Shown here in pieces: positions 7,835 through 14,286 of a stretch of DNA of 14,728 nt. Below the pieces are notes generated by a model that saw only the letters and a list, made by a program, of their open reading frames with translations, was not told the DNA's origin and did not search any database. The position numbers and the translations under genes were made by a program. Within the stretch, counting starts at the first letter, position 1. Each line of letters begins with the position of its first letter. This stretch comes from JAWPNA01 sp045402695. GTDB lineage: Bacteria; Acidobacteriota; Polarisedimenticolia; JACPZX01; DASXTC01. The DNA lies in assembly GCA_045402695.1 (NCBI GenBank), contig JAWPNA010000108.1:1-14728 (forward strand). Direction: 5' to 3'.

Positions 7835-9067
7835 ATGCCCGCAAACGGCCGGCCTCCCGGCATCGCCGCGCTCAAGGAGGAGATCCAGGCTTGTCTCCAC
7901 GAAGATCCCATCAACCTGGAGTGGACCCTGGAAAAGGTGGATCGGCTCTCTTGGTCGCTGGGCCGCGGCCTCTACTCCAGCCTCCTTCTTCTTCTGGCCA
8001 ACCTCACCTTCGACCACGAGGACGACGCGCGCCGGCAGTGGGAGGCGATCCTGAAACACCGCCTGACACTGGAGAAGGCGGTGGGCCGCCCCGTCGGCCT
8101 GAGGGTGGCGGCGCTCGATCTGTTGATCGAGACGAACCGCCGCACATCCAGGCCGCGGCTGCTTGAGCTGCTGCAGACGACTCGGCCGCTCGACAAGGAG
8201 ATGACCGATCCGGTCACAGGGCTCAAGACCCGCAGCTTCCTGAACGACCAGATCCCGCGCGAGGTGGAGCGCGCGCGGAGGTACAAGCTCGACCTCTCCG
8301 TCGTGCATCTGGAGCTCGACGACTTCCCCCGGCTGACGGAGGACCTGGGCCACACCATCGGCACGGTCCTGCTCAGGGAGATGGCCACCGTCGTCAGCGG
8401 GTGCATTCGCACCATCGACTACGCGGCGCGGATGTCCGGAGGGCAGTTCGCGTTGCTGCTCACGGAGACCGATCGCATGGGCGCCTACTACGTCGCCGAC
8501 CGGATAAGACAGAAAATGGAGGAGTTCTACCTGGAGAGGCAGATCGACGGCCGCCCCTTCGAGCTGACCGCCAGCGCCGGCGTGGCTTCGTTTCCCCGCG
8601 ACGGGAGCAGCGCGCAGGAGCTGGCGCGAAAGGCGGGCGACGCCTACTTCACGGCGCGCGCCCGGGGCCGCGGGCGTGTGGCCATCCACCATCCCGAGCG
8701 CCGCGAGTACATCCGGCTCGAGATGGACAACAAGGACCTGCAGGTGACCCTGGTCCCCGAAGGCGCCGAGCCGAGCGCGTCCGGCGCCATGAGGAACATC
8801 TCCTCGGGCGGTGTCCTCTACGAGAGCGAGAGACCCGTCGCGCTGGGGCGAACGGTGCACGTCCTCTGCCGCAACAGGAGAGCCGCGGATCAAGTGCTGA
8901 TCCCAGGACGCGTCGTGCGGATCGAGAAGTTCGAGACCGACGCAGGCGAGCGCTACGAGATCGGCGTACTGTTCGATCTGGTCGTGGAAGAACAACTCGA
9001 GGGAGTCATCGAGTTCCTGGAGAGGTTCACCGCCAGCGGGGACGACCCTTCCGCGGCCGCACCCTGA
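7835..9067 (+). CDS. Degenerate GGDEF plus PilZ protein, probable cyclic-di-GMP receptor
   Basis: The protein has 410 residues and no membrane segment or signal peptide. An N-terminal helical region of unknown function (1-120) precedes a GGDEF domain (about 125-285) that begins DPVTGL. Key cyclase positions are replaced. The signature reads SGGQF (201-205). The metal/nucleotide segment reads ELDDFPRLTEDLGH, with Thr where the guanine-binding Asn is expected, and GHTIGT lacks the usual Asp. An RTID (RxxD, 192-195) lies five residues before the signature, the geometry of the cyclic-di-GMP inhibitory site. The C-terminal PilZ domain (about 289-385) has both binding motifs: RxxxR (290-294) and NxSxxG (NISSGG, 321-326). 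I infer a receptor, not an enzyme. An alternative in-frame GTG at 7781 has a GGAAAGG five bases upstream and would add 18 residues, whose codons look atypical. The gene follows the adaptor gene on the same strand. Confidence 0.88.
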   Translation: MPANGRPPGIAALKEEIQACLHEDPINLEWTLEKVDRLSWSLGRGLYSSLLLLLANLTFDHEDDARRQWEAILKHRLTLEKAVGRPVGLRVAALDLLIETNRRTSRPRLLELLQTTRPLDKEMTDPVTGLKTRSFLNDQIPREVERARRYKLDLSVVHLELDDFPRLTEDLGHTIGTVLLREMATVVSGCIRTIDYAARMSGGQFALLLTETDRMGAYYVADRIRQKMEEFYLERQIDGRPFELTASAGVASFPRDGSSAQELARKAGDAYFTARARGRGRVAIHHPERREYIRLEMDNKDLQVTLVPEGAEPSASGAMRNISSGGVLYESERPVALGRTVHVLCRNRRAADQVLIPGRVVRIEKFETDAGERYEIGVLFDLVVEEQLEGVIEFLERFTASGDDPSAAAP

Positions 9068-9080
9068 ACGATACCACGGG

Positions 9081-9428
9081 CTAAAGCATCCCCGCGCGCT
9101 TCAGCCGCAGGAACTCGCTGAAGCGGATGTGCGCCCAGTATCCCTGACGCACCCACTCGTCGAAGGCTTCATTGGATGCGGGAAACGGTCTGATGAGGTC
9201 GGAGAGCTTGCGCTCGATCCGATCGAGCCGCGCTAGGAGATCGGCCGGCTCGAAGGGCATCGCCGGCCCCATCCTCTGGATTTCTGTCTCTTTTCGGCCT
9301 TCGCCGCCTGCCGCGGGCCCGACCGGAAAGCCGGGCTCATGGCCACGCGGCCTGCGAGCGCGGCGGCCCCGGCTCATCTCGACCAGCGTGCGTTCCAGCC
9401 GCTGCCTGCCGGGGTGTGAATCGGCCAT
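9081..9428 (-). CDS. Small protein of unknown function (115 residues)
   Basis: I do not recognise this family. The N-terminal 35 residues are basic and low in complexity (SRGRRARRPRGHEP). A glycine/proline-rich stretch follows. The C-terminal half is more protein-like: an amphipathic, possibly coiled-coil helix (DLLARLDRIERKLSDLI, about 63-79) and an aromatic segment EAFDEWVRQGYWAHIRFSEFL. No cysteines, signal peptide or membrane segment are seen. The start at ATG 9426-9428 is favoured over a longer in-frame ATG at 9482 because AAGGGAG lies four bases upstream and a promoter-like sequence lies between the two. It is convergent with the PilZ gene, with stops 13 bases apart. It may be a lineage-specific gene; real coding is likely but not proven. 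Confidence 0.6.
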   Translation of the reverse strand: MADSHPGRQRLERTLVEMSRGRRARRPRGHEPGFPVGPAAGGEGRKETEIQRMGPAMPFEPADLLARLDRIERKLSDLIRPFPASNEAFDEWVRQGYWAHIRFSEFLRLKRAGML

Positions 9429-9432
9429 GAAT

Positions 9433-9439
9433 CTCCCTT
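9433..9439 (-). promoter_or_regulatory. Ribosome binding site deciding the start of the 115-residue protein
   Basis: The minus strand reads AAGGGAG, then ATTC, then ATG (9428). This near-ideal Shine-Dalgarno sequence supports the shorter start over the ATG at 9482, which has nothing comparable. Confidence 0.65.
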
Positions 9440-9459
9440 CTGCCTGATGGTGTACCGGA

Positions 9460-9489
9460 AATGTACGCAACAGGTCCGGCAACGGTCAA
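9460..9489 (-). promoter_or_regulatory. Candidate promoter for the 115-residue protein
   Basis: On the minus strand TTGACC (9484-9489) and TACATT (9460-9465, 4 of 6) are separated by 18 bases. The start of transcription would be near 9453, leaving a leader of about 25 bases with the AAGGGAG ribosome site. This would uncouple the gene from the GAPDH operon upstream. Confidence 0.5.
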
Positions 9490-9505
9490 GGATTTTGACG
9501 GTATC

Positions 9506-9523
9506 CGGCGGCGATCGCCGCCG
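9506..9523. repeat. Perfect 18-base palindrome between gap and the small gene
   Basis: CGGCGGCGATCGCCGCCG is self-complementary and can form a seven-pair GC stem with a GATC loop. It lies about 75 bases past the gap stop and just upstream of the candidate promoter of the small gene. No T-run follows on either strand, so it is not a classic intrinsic terminator. It could be a U-less terminator, an mRNA 3'-end protector or an operator. The rest of 9524-9598 shows only a weak six-pair inverted repeat (GAGTCG ... CGACTC). Confidence 0.5.
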
Positions 9524-9598
9524 ATAGGAGGATCACGACGGCTCGCAGTGTGGTGAGTCGGAACTTCTGTAAACGACTCCAGGTCACGGTGCTTCCTG

Positions 9599-10600
9599 CT
9601 ACTGGGTCGCCAGTATTCCGATCAGGTCCACCACGCGGCAGGAGTAGCCCCACTCGTTGTCGTACCAGGCGAGGACCTTCACGCAGTTGCCCGAGACCAC
9701 CTGGGTGGCCAGTGAGTCGAAGATCGAGGAGTGGGTGTTCCCGATGACGTCGCTGGAGACCAGCGGCGCGCGGCTGTACTCGAGGATTCCCTTCAGCGAT
9801 CCCTCGGCGGCCCGCTGCACGGACAGGTTGACCTCGTCGCGCGTCACGTCGCGCTTCAGGATGGACACGAGATCCACGACCGACCCGTCCGGCACCGGCA
9901 CCCGCATCGCCACGCCGTCGAGACGCCCCGCAAGCGAGGGCAGCACCTTACCCACCGCGGCGGCGGCTCCCGTCGTCGTGGGGATGATGTTCTCCGCCGC
10001 GGCGCGCGAGCGTCTCAGGTCCTTGTGCGGCACGTCGGCGAGCCGCTGGTCGTTCGTGTAGGCGTGCACCGTGGTCATCAGCCCCCGCTCGATTCCGAAC
10101 GCCTCGTCGAGCACCTTGGCCACCGGAGCGAGGCAGTTGGTGGTGCACGAGGCGTTCGAAACGATCCGGTGCTCGGGCCGCAGCATCTGATCGTTGACCC
10201 CGATGACCACCGTGGCGTCGATCTCATCCTTGGCCGGCACCGTGAGGATCACCTTGCGGGCCCCCGCCTCCAAGTGCCTCGCGATCTCCGCCCTCTTGCG
10301 GAAGCGGCCCGTGGCCTCGACGACGACGTCCACCTCCATCTCCTTCCAGGGCAGCTTCGCCACGTCAGGCTCCGCGAGCATCCGCGACCGCAGCGCGTCC
10401 ACCCTCAGGAAGCCCTCCGCGTACGACACATCCTTGGAGAAGGTGCGCATCACGGTGTCGTATTTCAGCAGGTATGCCTGCGTGGCCGGATCCGCGATGT
10501 CATTGACCGCCACCACCTCCAGATCCTCCCGGTCCGACAGGAGCCGGTAGACGCTTCGACCGATGCGCCCGAAGCCGTTGATCGCAACCCGCGCGCTCAT
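9599..10600 (-). CDS. gap: Glyceraldehyde-3-phosphate dehydrogenase, canonical copy
   Basis: This enzyme converts glyceraldehyde-3-phosphate, NAD(P) and phosphate to 1,3-bisphosphoglycerate in glycolysis, or the reverse in gluconeogenesis. It has 333 residues, full length. The NAD fold has INGFGRIGR (7-15) and the coenzyme aspartate in VNDIADP (Asp34), which favours NAD. The catalytic centre is SNASCTTNC with Cys152, paired with His179 in TTVHAYTND. The phosphate sites are intact: TTTGAA (208-213) and the arginine of AMRVP (Arg233). The nicotinamide contact DNEWGYS (314-320) is intact. The ATG at 10598-10600 is preceded by AGGAGG seven bases away and overlaps the TGA of the upstream paralogue (ATGA), so the pair is translationally coupled. 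This copy is expected to be active. Confidence 0.97.
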   Translation of the reverse strand: MSARVAINGFGRIGRSVYRLLSDREDLEVVAVNDIADPATQAYLLKYDTVMRTFSKDVSYAEGFLRVDALRSRMLAEPDVAKLPWKEMEVDVVVEATGRFRKRAEIARHLEAGARKVILTVPAKDEIDATVVIGVNDQMLRPEHRIVSNASCTTNCLAPVAKVLDEAFGIERGLMTTVHAYTNDQRLADVPHKDLRRSRAAAENIIPTTTGAAAAVGKVLPSLAGRLDGVAMRVPVPDGSVVDLVSILKRDVTRDEVNLSVQRAAEGSLKGILEYSRAPLVSSDVIGNTHSSIFDSLATQVVSGNCVKVLAWYDNEWGYSCRVVDLIGILATQ

Positions 10601-11619
10601 CGCGGCGCCTCCTGTTGGGTTAGTGACGAGAGCCGGCCTGCCAGATCCACCACACGGTTGGAGTAGCCCCAGCCGTTGTCGAACCAGGCCAGCACTTTGA
10701 GCAGATCGCCGCCCAGCATCTGCGTGCCGAGCGAGTCGAACACCGCCGAATGGGGGTTGCCGATCACGTCGCTGCTGACGACGGGGTCCGTCTCGTACTG
10801 GACGATGCCCGCCAGCTCCGCCGCCGCGGCTGTGCGCACGGCCTCGTTCACCGCCGCCACCGTGGCGGTTCTCTCGAGCTGCACGACGAGATCGATTATC
10901 GACCCGTCGGGCACCGGAACGTTCATGGCCATCCCCCCGAGTCGTCCCTTGAGCTCGGGGATGAGACTCATGACCAGCTCGTGCGAGCGCGTGTCGGTGG
11001 GGATGATGTTCTCCGCGGCCGCGCGAGAACGCCTCATGTCCCCCGCCGGCACGTCGGCCAGCCGCTGATCGTTGGTGTAGGCATGCACGGTCGAGACGAA
11101 TCCCTTGCGGATCCCGAATGCCCGGTGGATGACCTTCGCGAGCGGTCCTAAGCAATGCGCGGTGCAGGAAGCGTTCGAGATGATCCGGTGCGCGGGAGAA
11201 AGCCGGTCCTCGTTCACGCCGAGCACCACGGTGATATCGGGCTCGTCCACGGGCGGAACGCACAGGATCACGCGGCCCGCCCCGGCGTCGAGGTGCCGCT
11301 CGACCTCGGCGCGGCTGCGGTAGCGCGCGGTGGCCTCGACCACGATGTCCACGCCGAACTTCTTCCAGTCCACGTCGCCCGGCTCCCGGCCCGCGACGAC
11401 GGGCACCGACCGCCCGCGCGTGAACAGGTAGCCGTCCCGGACGCTGACCTCGTCGGGAAACCGGCCCAGCACGGTGTCGTAACGCAGGAGATACTCCAGC
11501 GCCTTCGGCTCCGCGATGTCGCTGATCGCGCCCACGTACACGTCATCGCGCCGGTAGATGATCCTGAAGATGTTGCGGCCGATCCTGCCGAACCCCATCA
11601 AGCCGATGTTGATCGCCAT
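10597..11619 (-). CDS. Divergent GAPDH paralogue with altered phosphate sites
   Basis: The protein has 340 residues and aligns without gaps through residue 333 with the canonical copy immediately downstream, so both share one numbering. It keeps the NAD fold (MGFGRIGR), the catalytic Cys152 and His179. It differs at positions that are nearly invariant in GAPDH. SCTTNC becomes SCTAHC (154-155). The TTTG loop becomes TDTR (Gly211 to Arg). The AMRVP arginine becomes Asn233. DNEWGYS becomes DNGWGYS (Glu316 to Gly). PAKD becomes PPVD, and the PHKD loop becomes PAGD. The xDT(R/K) loop resembles erythrose-4-phosphate dehydrogenase, but that enzyme keeps the arginine. It could use another aldehyde substrate, or be a regulatory or assembly subunit. 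Conservation elsewhere and the intact frame argue against a pseudogene. The start at ATG 11619 gives the family N-terminus and has GGAG eight bases upstream. It is first in the operon, and its TGA overlaps the next ATG. Confidence 0.93.
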   Translation of the reverse strand: MAINIGLMGFGRIGRNIFRIIYRRDDVYVGAISDIAEPKALEYLLRYDTVLGRFPDEVSVRDGYLFTRGRSVPVVAGREPGDVDWKKFGVDIVVEATARYRSRAEVERHLDAGAGRVILCVPPVDEPDITVVLGVNEDRLSPAHRIISNASCTAHCLGPLAKVIHRAFGIRKGFVSTVHAYTNDQRLADVPAGDMRRSRAAAENIIPTDTRSHELVMSLIPELKGRLGGMAMNVPVPDGSIIDLVVQLERTATVAAVNEAVRTAAAAELAGIVQYETDPVVSSDVIGNPHSAVFDSLGTQMLGGDLLKVLAWFDNGWGYSNRVVDLAGRLSSLTQQEAPR

Positions 11620-11840
11620 CGTTTCCACTCCGCCGGCGGCTGATGGCCCCGGCCTGTAATGACCCGACACGTCCCTGCTCGACGGCACGCAATTTGCCTT
11701 CCAGAGCGAACGAGAGCGGGACAAGCCCGAAGGCGCCCATTGTATCAGTGGAGCTGCTGAGTGGAAACCCGCAGCGCGCCCCACGGCTGCGCGCCTTGAC
11801 GCACTCCCCGGTCAGCCTCATCCAGGAGAACGGAAAAGAC
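11620..11840. other. Divergent intergenic control region between GAPDH and nfnAB operons
   Basis: These 221 bases separate the two divergent operons. They hold the minus-strand promoter at 11739-11767 and a GAPDH leader of about 113 bases with GC-rich inverted repeats but no riboswitch class I recognise. For the plus strand only a lone -35-like TTGACG (11796-11801) is visible, without a convincing -10 box. AGGAG (11823-11827) and GGAAA lie ahead of the nfnAB start. Both neighbouring reading frames stay open through much of this region, but the translations look unlike protein. Confidence 0.6.
11739..11767 (-). promoter_or_regulatory. Extended -10 promoter for the tandem GAPDH operon
   Basis: On the minus strand TTTCCA (11762-11767, 4 of 6) is followed after 17 bases by TACAAT (11739-11744, 5 of 6), which is preceded by TGA, forming an extended -10 (TGnTACAAT). 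Transcription would start near 11732, leaving a leader of about 113 bases before the first GAPDH. Confidence 0.65.
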
Positions 11841-14273
11841 ATGTACCGGATCGTGAAGCGCGAACAGTACGGTCCCGCCACATTCCTCTGGGAGGTCGAA
11901 GCGCCGCTGGTGGCGCGCGCGGCGCAACCGGGCCACTTCCTGATGGTGCGAGTGGATGAAACGGGCGAGCGGATTCCACTGACGGTGGCCGACTTCGACC
12001 GCGAGCGAGGAACCGTGACCGTGGTGGTGCAGGCCGTCGGCAAGACCACACATCAGATGATGCGGCTTCCCGAAGGCGCCTCGATCCTCGACTTCATCGG
12101 ACCGCTGGGCGTGGCCAGCGACGTGCACCCCGCCGGCACGGTGGTGCTGGTCGGAGGCGGGCTCGGGGTCGCTCCGGTCTTTCCTCAGCTCAGGGCACAC
12201 AAGGAGATAGGCAACAAGACGATCTCCATCATCGGATTCCGCAACCGCGATCTGATCTTCTGGGAGGACCGTTTCAAGACCTTCAGCGACGAGATGATCG
12301 TGACCACCGACGACGGCTCCTTCGGGATGAAGGGGTTCGTCACGGATGCCCTGCGCGACGTCCTCGATCGCCACCAGGACGTCGGGCTGACGGTGGCCAT
12401 CGGCCCCTTGGTGATGATGAAGGCGTGCGCTCACATGACGCGGCCGCGCGGCATTCCGACGCTGGTCTCGCTCAACTCGATCATGGTGGACGGCACGGGC
12501 ATGTGCGGCTCGTGCCGCGTCACCGTCGACGGGAAGATCCGGTTCGCCTGCGTGGACGGCCCCGATTTCTCCGGGCACCAGGTGGACTTCGACGAGCTGA
12601 TGCTGCGCCAGAAGCGGTTCGTGCGCGAGGAGCGCGAGGCGATGGACCGCTACACGAACGAGGCCGCGCGGCTGGCGGAGCTGGGGACCGGCGGGGAGAA
12701 CCCGGCTGTCCCTCCCTCCCGGTGCCGCGCGCTGCCGCCGGATCTTCAGGACGTTCCCGCTCCGCTGCCTCTTCCGCCCGCGGGCGCCAAGCCTCCCCTC
12801 AAGACGATCCGCACCGTCGCCCCGACCAGGACACCGATGCCGGAGCAGCCTCCCAAGCGGCGCAGCCGCAACTTCGAGGAGGTGAACCTCGGCTACTCGC
12901 TCGATCTGGCGCTTCTGGAGGCCAGCCGCTGCCTTCAGTGCAAGAAGCCGCGCTGCGTGCCCGGCTGCCCCGTGGAGATCGACATCCCCGGGTTCATCGC
13001 CGCGCTGGCGCGGCGCGACCTGAAAGAGTCGTACAGGATCCTCAAGGAGGCTAACACGTTGCCCGCGGTCTGCGGGCGCGTCTGCCCGCAGGAAACGCAG
13101 TGCGAGGCGACCTGTGTTGTGGGCGGCAAGCTCGAGCCGGTGGCGATCGGCCGGCTGGAGCGGTTCGTCGCGGACTTCGCCGCCGGCCGCGGCTGGGACG
13201 AAGCATCGGGCGCCACCCCGGCCGGGAAGAAGGCGGCCATCATCGGATCGGGGCCCGCCGGACTCGCGTGCGCCGGCGACCTGGCCAAGGCGGGCGTGGA
13301 CGTGACCATCTACGAGGCGCTGCACGTCGCGGGCGGTGTTCTCAAGTACGGCATTCCGGAGTTCCGGCTTCCCAACGAGATCATCGACATCGAGATCGAC
13401 AACCTGGTGAAGCTGGGAGTGAAGATCGATCTCGACAAGGTGATCGGCAAGGTCCTGACGATCCCGCGCCTGATGAACGAGATGGGGTGCGACGCGGTGT
13501 TCATCGCCACGGGCGCAGGCTCGCCGCGCTTCATGAACATCCCCGGCGAGTCGCTCAACGGCGTTTTCTCGGCCAACGAGTTCCTAACGCGCGTGAACCT
13601 GATGCAGGGCTTCCGCCGGCCGCTCTACGACACTCCCGTCGGCATGGGGCGGCGCGTGGCGGTGGTGGGATCGGGCAACACTGCCATGGATGCTGCGCGC
13701 GTCGCGATGCGCATGGGGGCCGAGACGGTCGCGGTCGTGTACCGGCGCACGCGCGCCGAATCCCCCGCGCGCGCCGAGGAGCTCGAGCACGCGATCCAGG
13801 AGGGGGTGGAGTTCCGGTGGCTGACCAATCCTGTCTCCTTGATGGGCAATGACGCGGGCTGGGTCACCGGGATGAGGTGCGCGCGCATGGAGCTGGGCGA
13901 GCCCGACGAGTCGGGACGCAGACGCCCCGTGGCCGTGGCGGGCTCCGAGTTCGACCTCGACGTGGACACGGTCATCCTGGCGCTGGGGACCAACTCCAAT
14001 CCCATCATCGCGCAGACGACACCAGGGCTGAAGACCAACAGGTGGGGCTATCTGGTCGTGGACGAGACGACCGGGCAGACCAACATCCCCGGCGTCTACG
14101 CCGGCGGGGACATCGTGACGGGCTCGGCGACCGTCATCCTGGCGATGGGCGCCGGCCGCAGGGCGGCCCGCGCGATCCTCGCCTATCTGGGCGTCGGCGC
14201 TCGAGAGGACGCCGGTGCCGGCGTGTCAACAGGGGCCGGCGGGCGGGAGACCGCCGAGCCTGTCAGGACTTGA
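11841..14273 (+). CDS. NfnA-NfnB fusion: ferredoxin:NAD(P) transhydrogenase-type flavoprotein
   Basis: One 810-residue chain joins two normally separate subunits. The NfnA-like part (about 1-281) resembles the FAD/NAD-binding subunit of dihydroorotate dehydrogenase B and sulfide dehydrogenase. It has the nucleotide loop GGGLGVAP (105-112) and a [2Fe-2S] site with Asp217, Cys222, Cys225 and Cys237, the Asp-plus-three-Cys spacing expected of NfnA. A proline-rich linker (282-340) follows. The NfnB/GltD-like part has two iron-sulfur motifs (Cys364, 367, 372, 376 and Cys411, 415, 421, 425), FAD-binding GSGPAG (469-474) and NADPH-binding GSGNTA (610-615). In two-subunit homologues this complex couples NADH, NADPH and ferredoxin by flavin-based electron bifurcation. 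No glutamate synthase large subunit is adjacent, so glutamate synthesis is less likely. The start at MYRIVKREQYG is chosen by family fit, with AGGAG/GGAAA upstream; in-frame codons back to 11643 are not protein-like. A rubrerythrin-like gene follows after 13 bases. Confidence 0.92.
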   Translation: MYRIVKREQYGPATFLWEVEAPLVARAAQPGHFLMVRVDETGERIPLTVADFDRERGTVTVVVQAVGKTTHQMMRLPEGASILDFIGPLGVASDVHPAGTVVLVGGGLGVAPVFPQLRAHKEIGNKTISIIGFRNRDLIFWEDRFKTFSDEMIVTTDDGSFGMKGFVTDALRDVLDRHQDVGLTVAIGPLVMMKACAHMTRPRGIPTLVSLNSIMVDGTGMCGSCRVTVDGKIRFACVDGPDFSGHQVDFDELMLRQKRFVREEREAMDRYTNEAARLAELGTGGENPAVPPSRCRALPPDLQDVPAPLPLPPAGAKPPLKTIRTVAPTRTPMPEQPPKRRSRNFEEVNLGYSLDLALLEASRCLQCKKPRCVPGCPVEIDIPGFIAALARRDLKESYRILKEANTLPAVCGRVCPQETQCEATCVVGGKLEPVAIGRLERFVADFAAGRGWDEASGATPAGKKAAIIGSGPAGLACAGDLAKAGVDVTIYEALHVAGGVLKYGIPEFRLPNEIIDIEIDNLVKLGVKIDLDKVIGKVLTIPRLMNEMGCDAVFIATGAGSPRFMNIPGESLNGVFSANEFLTRVNLMQGFRRPLYDTPVGMGRRVAVVGSGNTAMDAARVAMRMGAETVAVVYRRTRAESPARAEELEHAIQEGVEFRWLTNPVSLMGNDAGWVTGMRCARMELGEPDESGRRRPVAVAGSEFDLDVDTVILALGTNSNPIIAQTTPGLKTNRWGYLVVDETTGQTNIPGVYAGGDIVTGSATVILAMGAGRRAARAILAYLGVGAREDAGAGVSTGAGGRETAEPVRT

Positions 14274-14280
14274 GGAGGAG
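14272..14280 (+). promoter_or_regulatory. Strong ribosome binding site of the rubrerythrin-like gene
   Basis: GAGGAGGAG begins inside the nfnAB TGA stop (14271-14273) and ends six bases before the ATG at 14287, suggesting translational coupling and good expression. It favours the ATG at 14287 over the in-frame ATG three codons later. Confidence 0.7.
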
Positions 14281-14286
14281 ATTGCG

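Noticed and set aside
7145..8995. Minus-strand open frame of 616 codons opposite the adaptor and PilZ genes
   Set aside because: It is a mirror of two well-supported plus-strand genes in GC-rich DNA. The translation is low-complexity and Arg/Ser/Pro-rich, with no recognisable domain.
9979..11080. Direct repeats about 1 kb apart
   Set aside because: They are the conserved His-loop and AENIIP coding segments of the two GAPDH paralogues, not a separate repeat element.
10601..11263. In-frame 5' extension of the canonical GAPDH
   Set aside because: It lies in another frame of the upstream GAPDH gene. The true N-terminus MSARVAINGFGRIGR begins at 10600 with an AGGAGG ribosome site.
10597..11619. 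Divergent GAPDH as a pseudogene
   Set aside because: The frame is intact, there are no indels against its paralogue through residue 333, the catalytic Cys and His are kept, and it has a good promoter and coupled translation.
11620..11784. In-frame 5' extension of the divergent GAPDH
   Set aside because: It contains the extended -10 promoter and does not resemble GAPDH; the family N-terminus begins at 11619.
11643..11840. In-frame 5' extension of nfnAB (66 codons)
   Set aside because: The translation is not protein-like and overlaps the GAPDH promoter; the family N-terminus begins at 11841.
11745..13325. Minus-strand open frame of 526 codons opposite nfnAB
   Set aside because: It is antisense to conserved Fe-S and FAD motifs. 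Its composition (Arg, His, Gly, Ala-rich) is typical of a shadow frame.
11841..14273. Glutamate synthase small subunit plus dihydroorotate dehydrogenase subunit as literal functions
   Set aside because: No gltB or pyrD is adjacent, and the Asp-plus-three-Cys cluster spacing fits NfnA; transhydrogenase function is the better inference.
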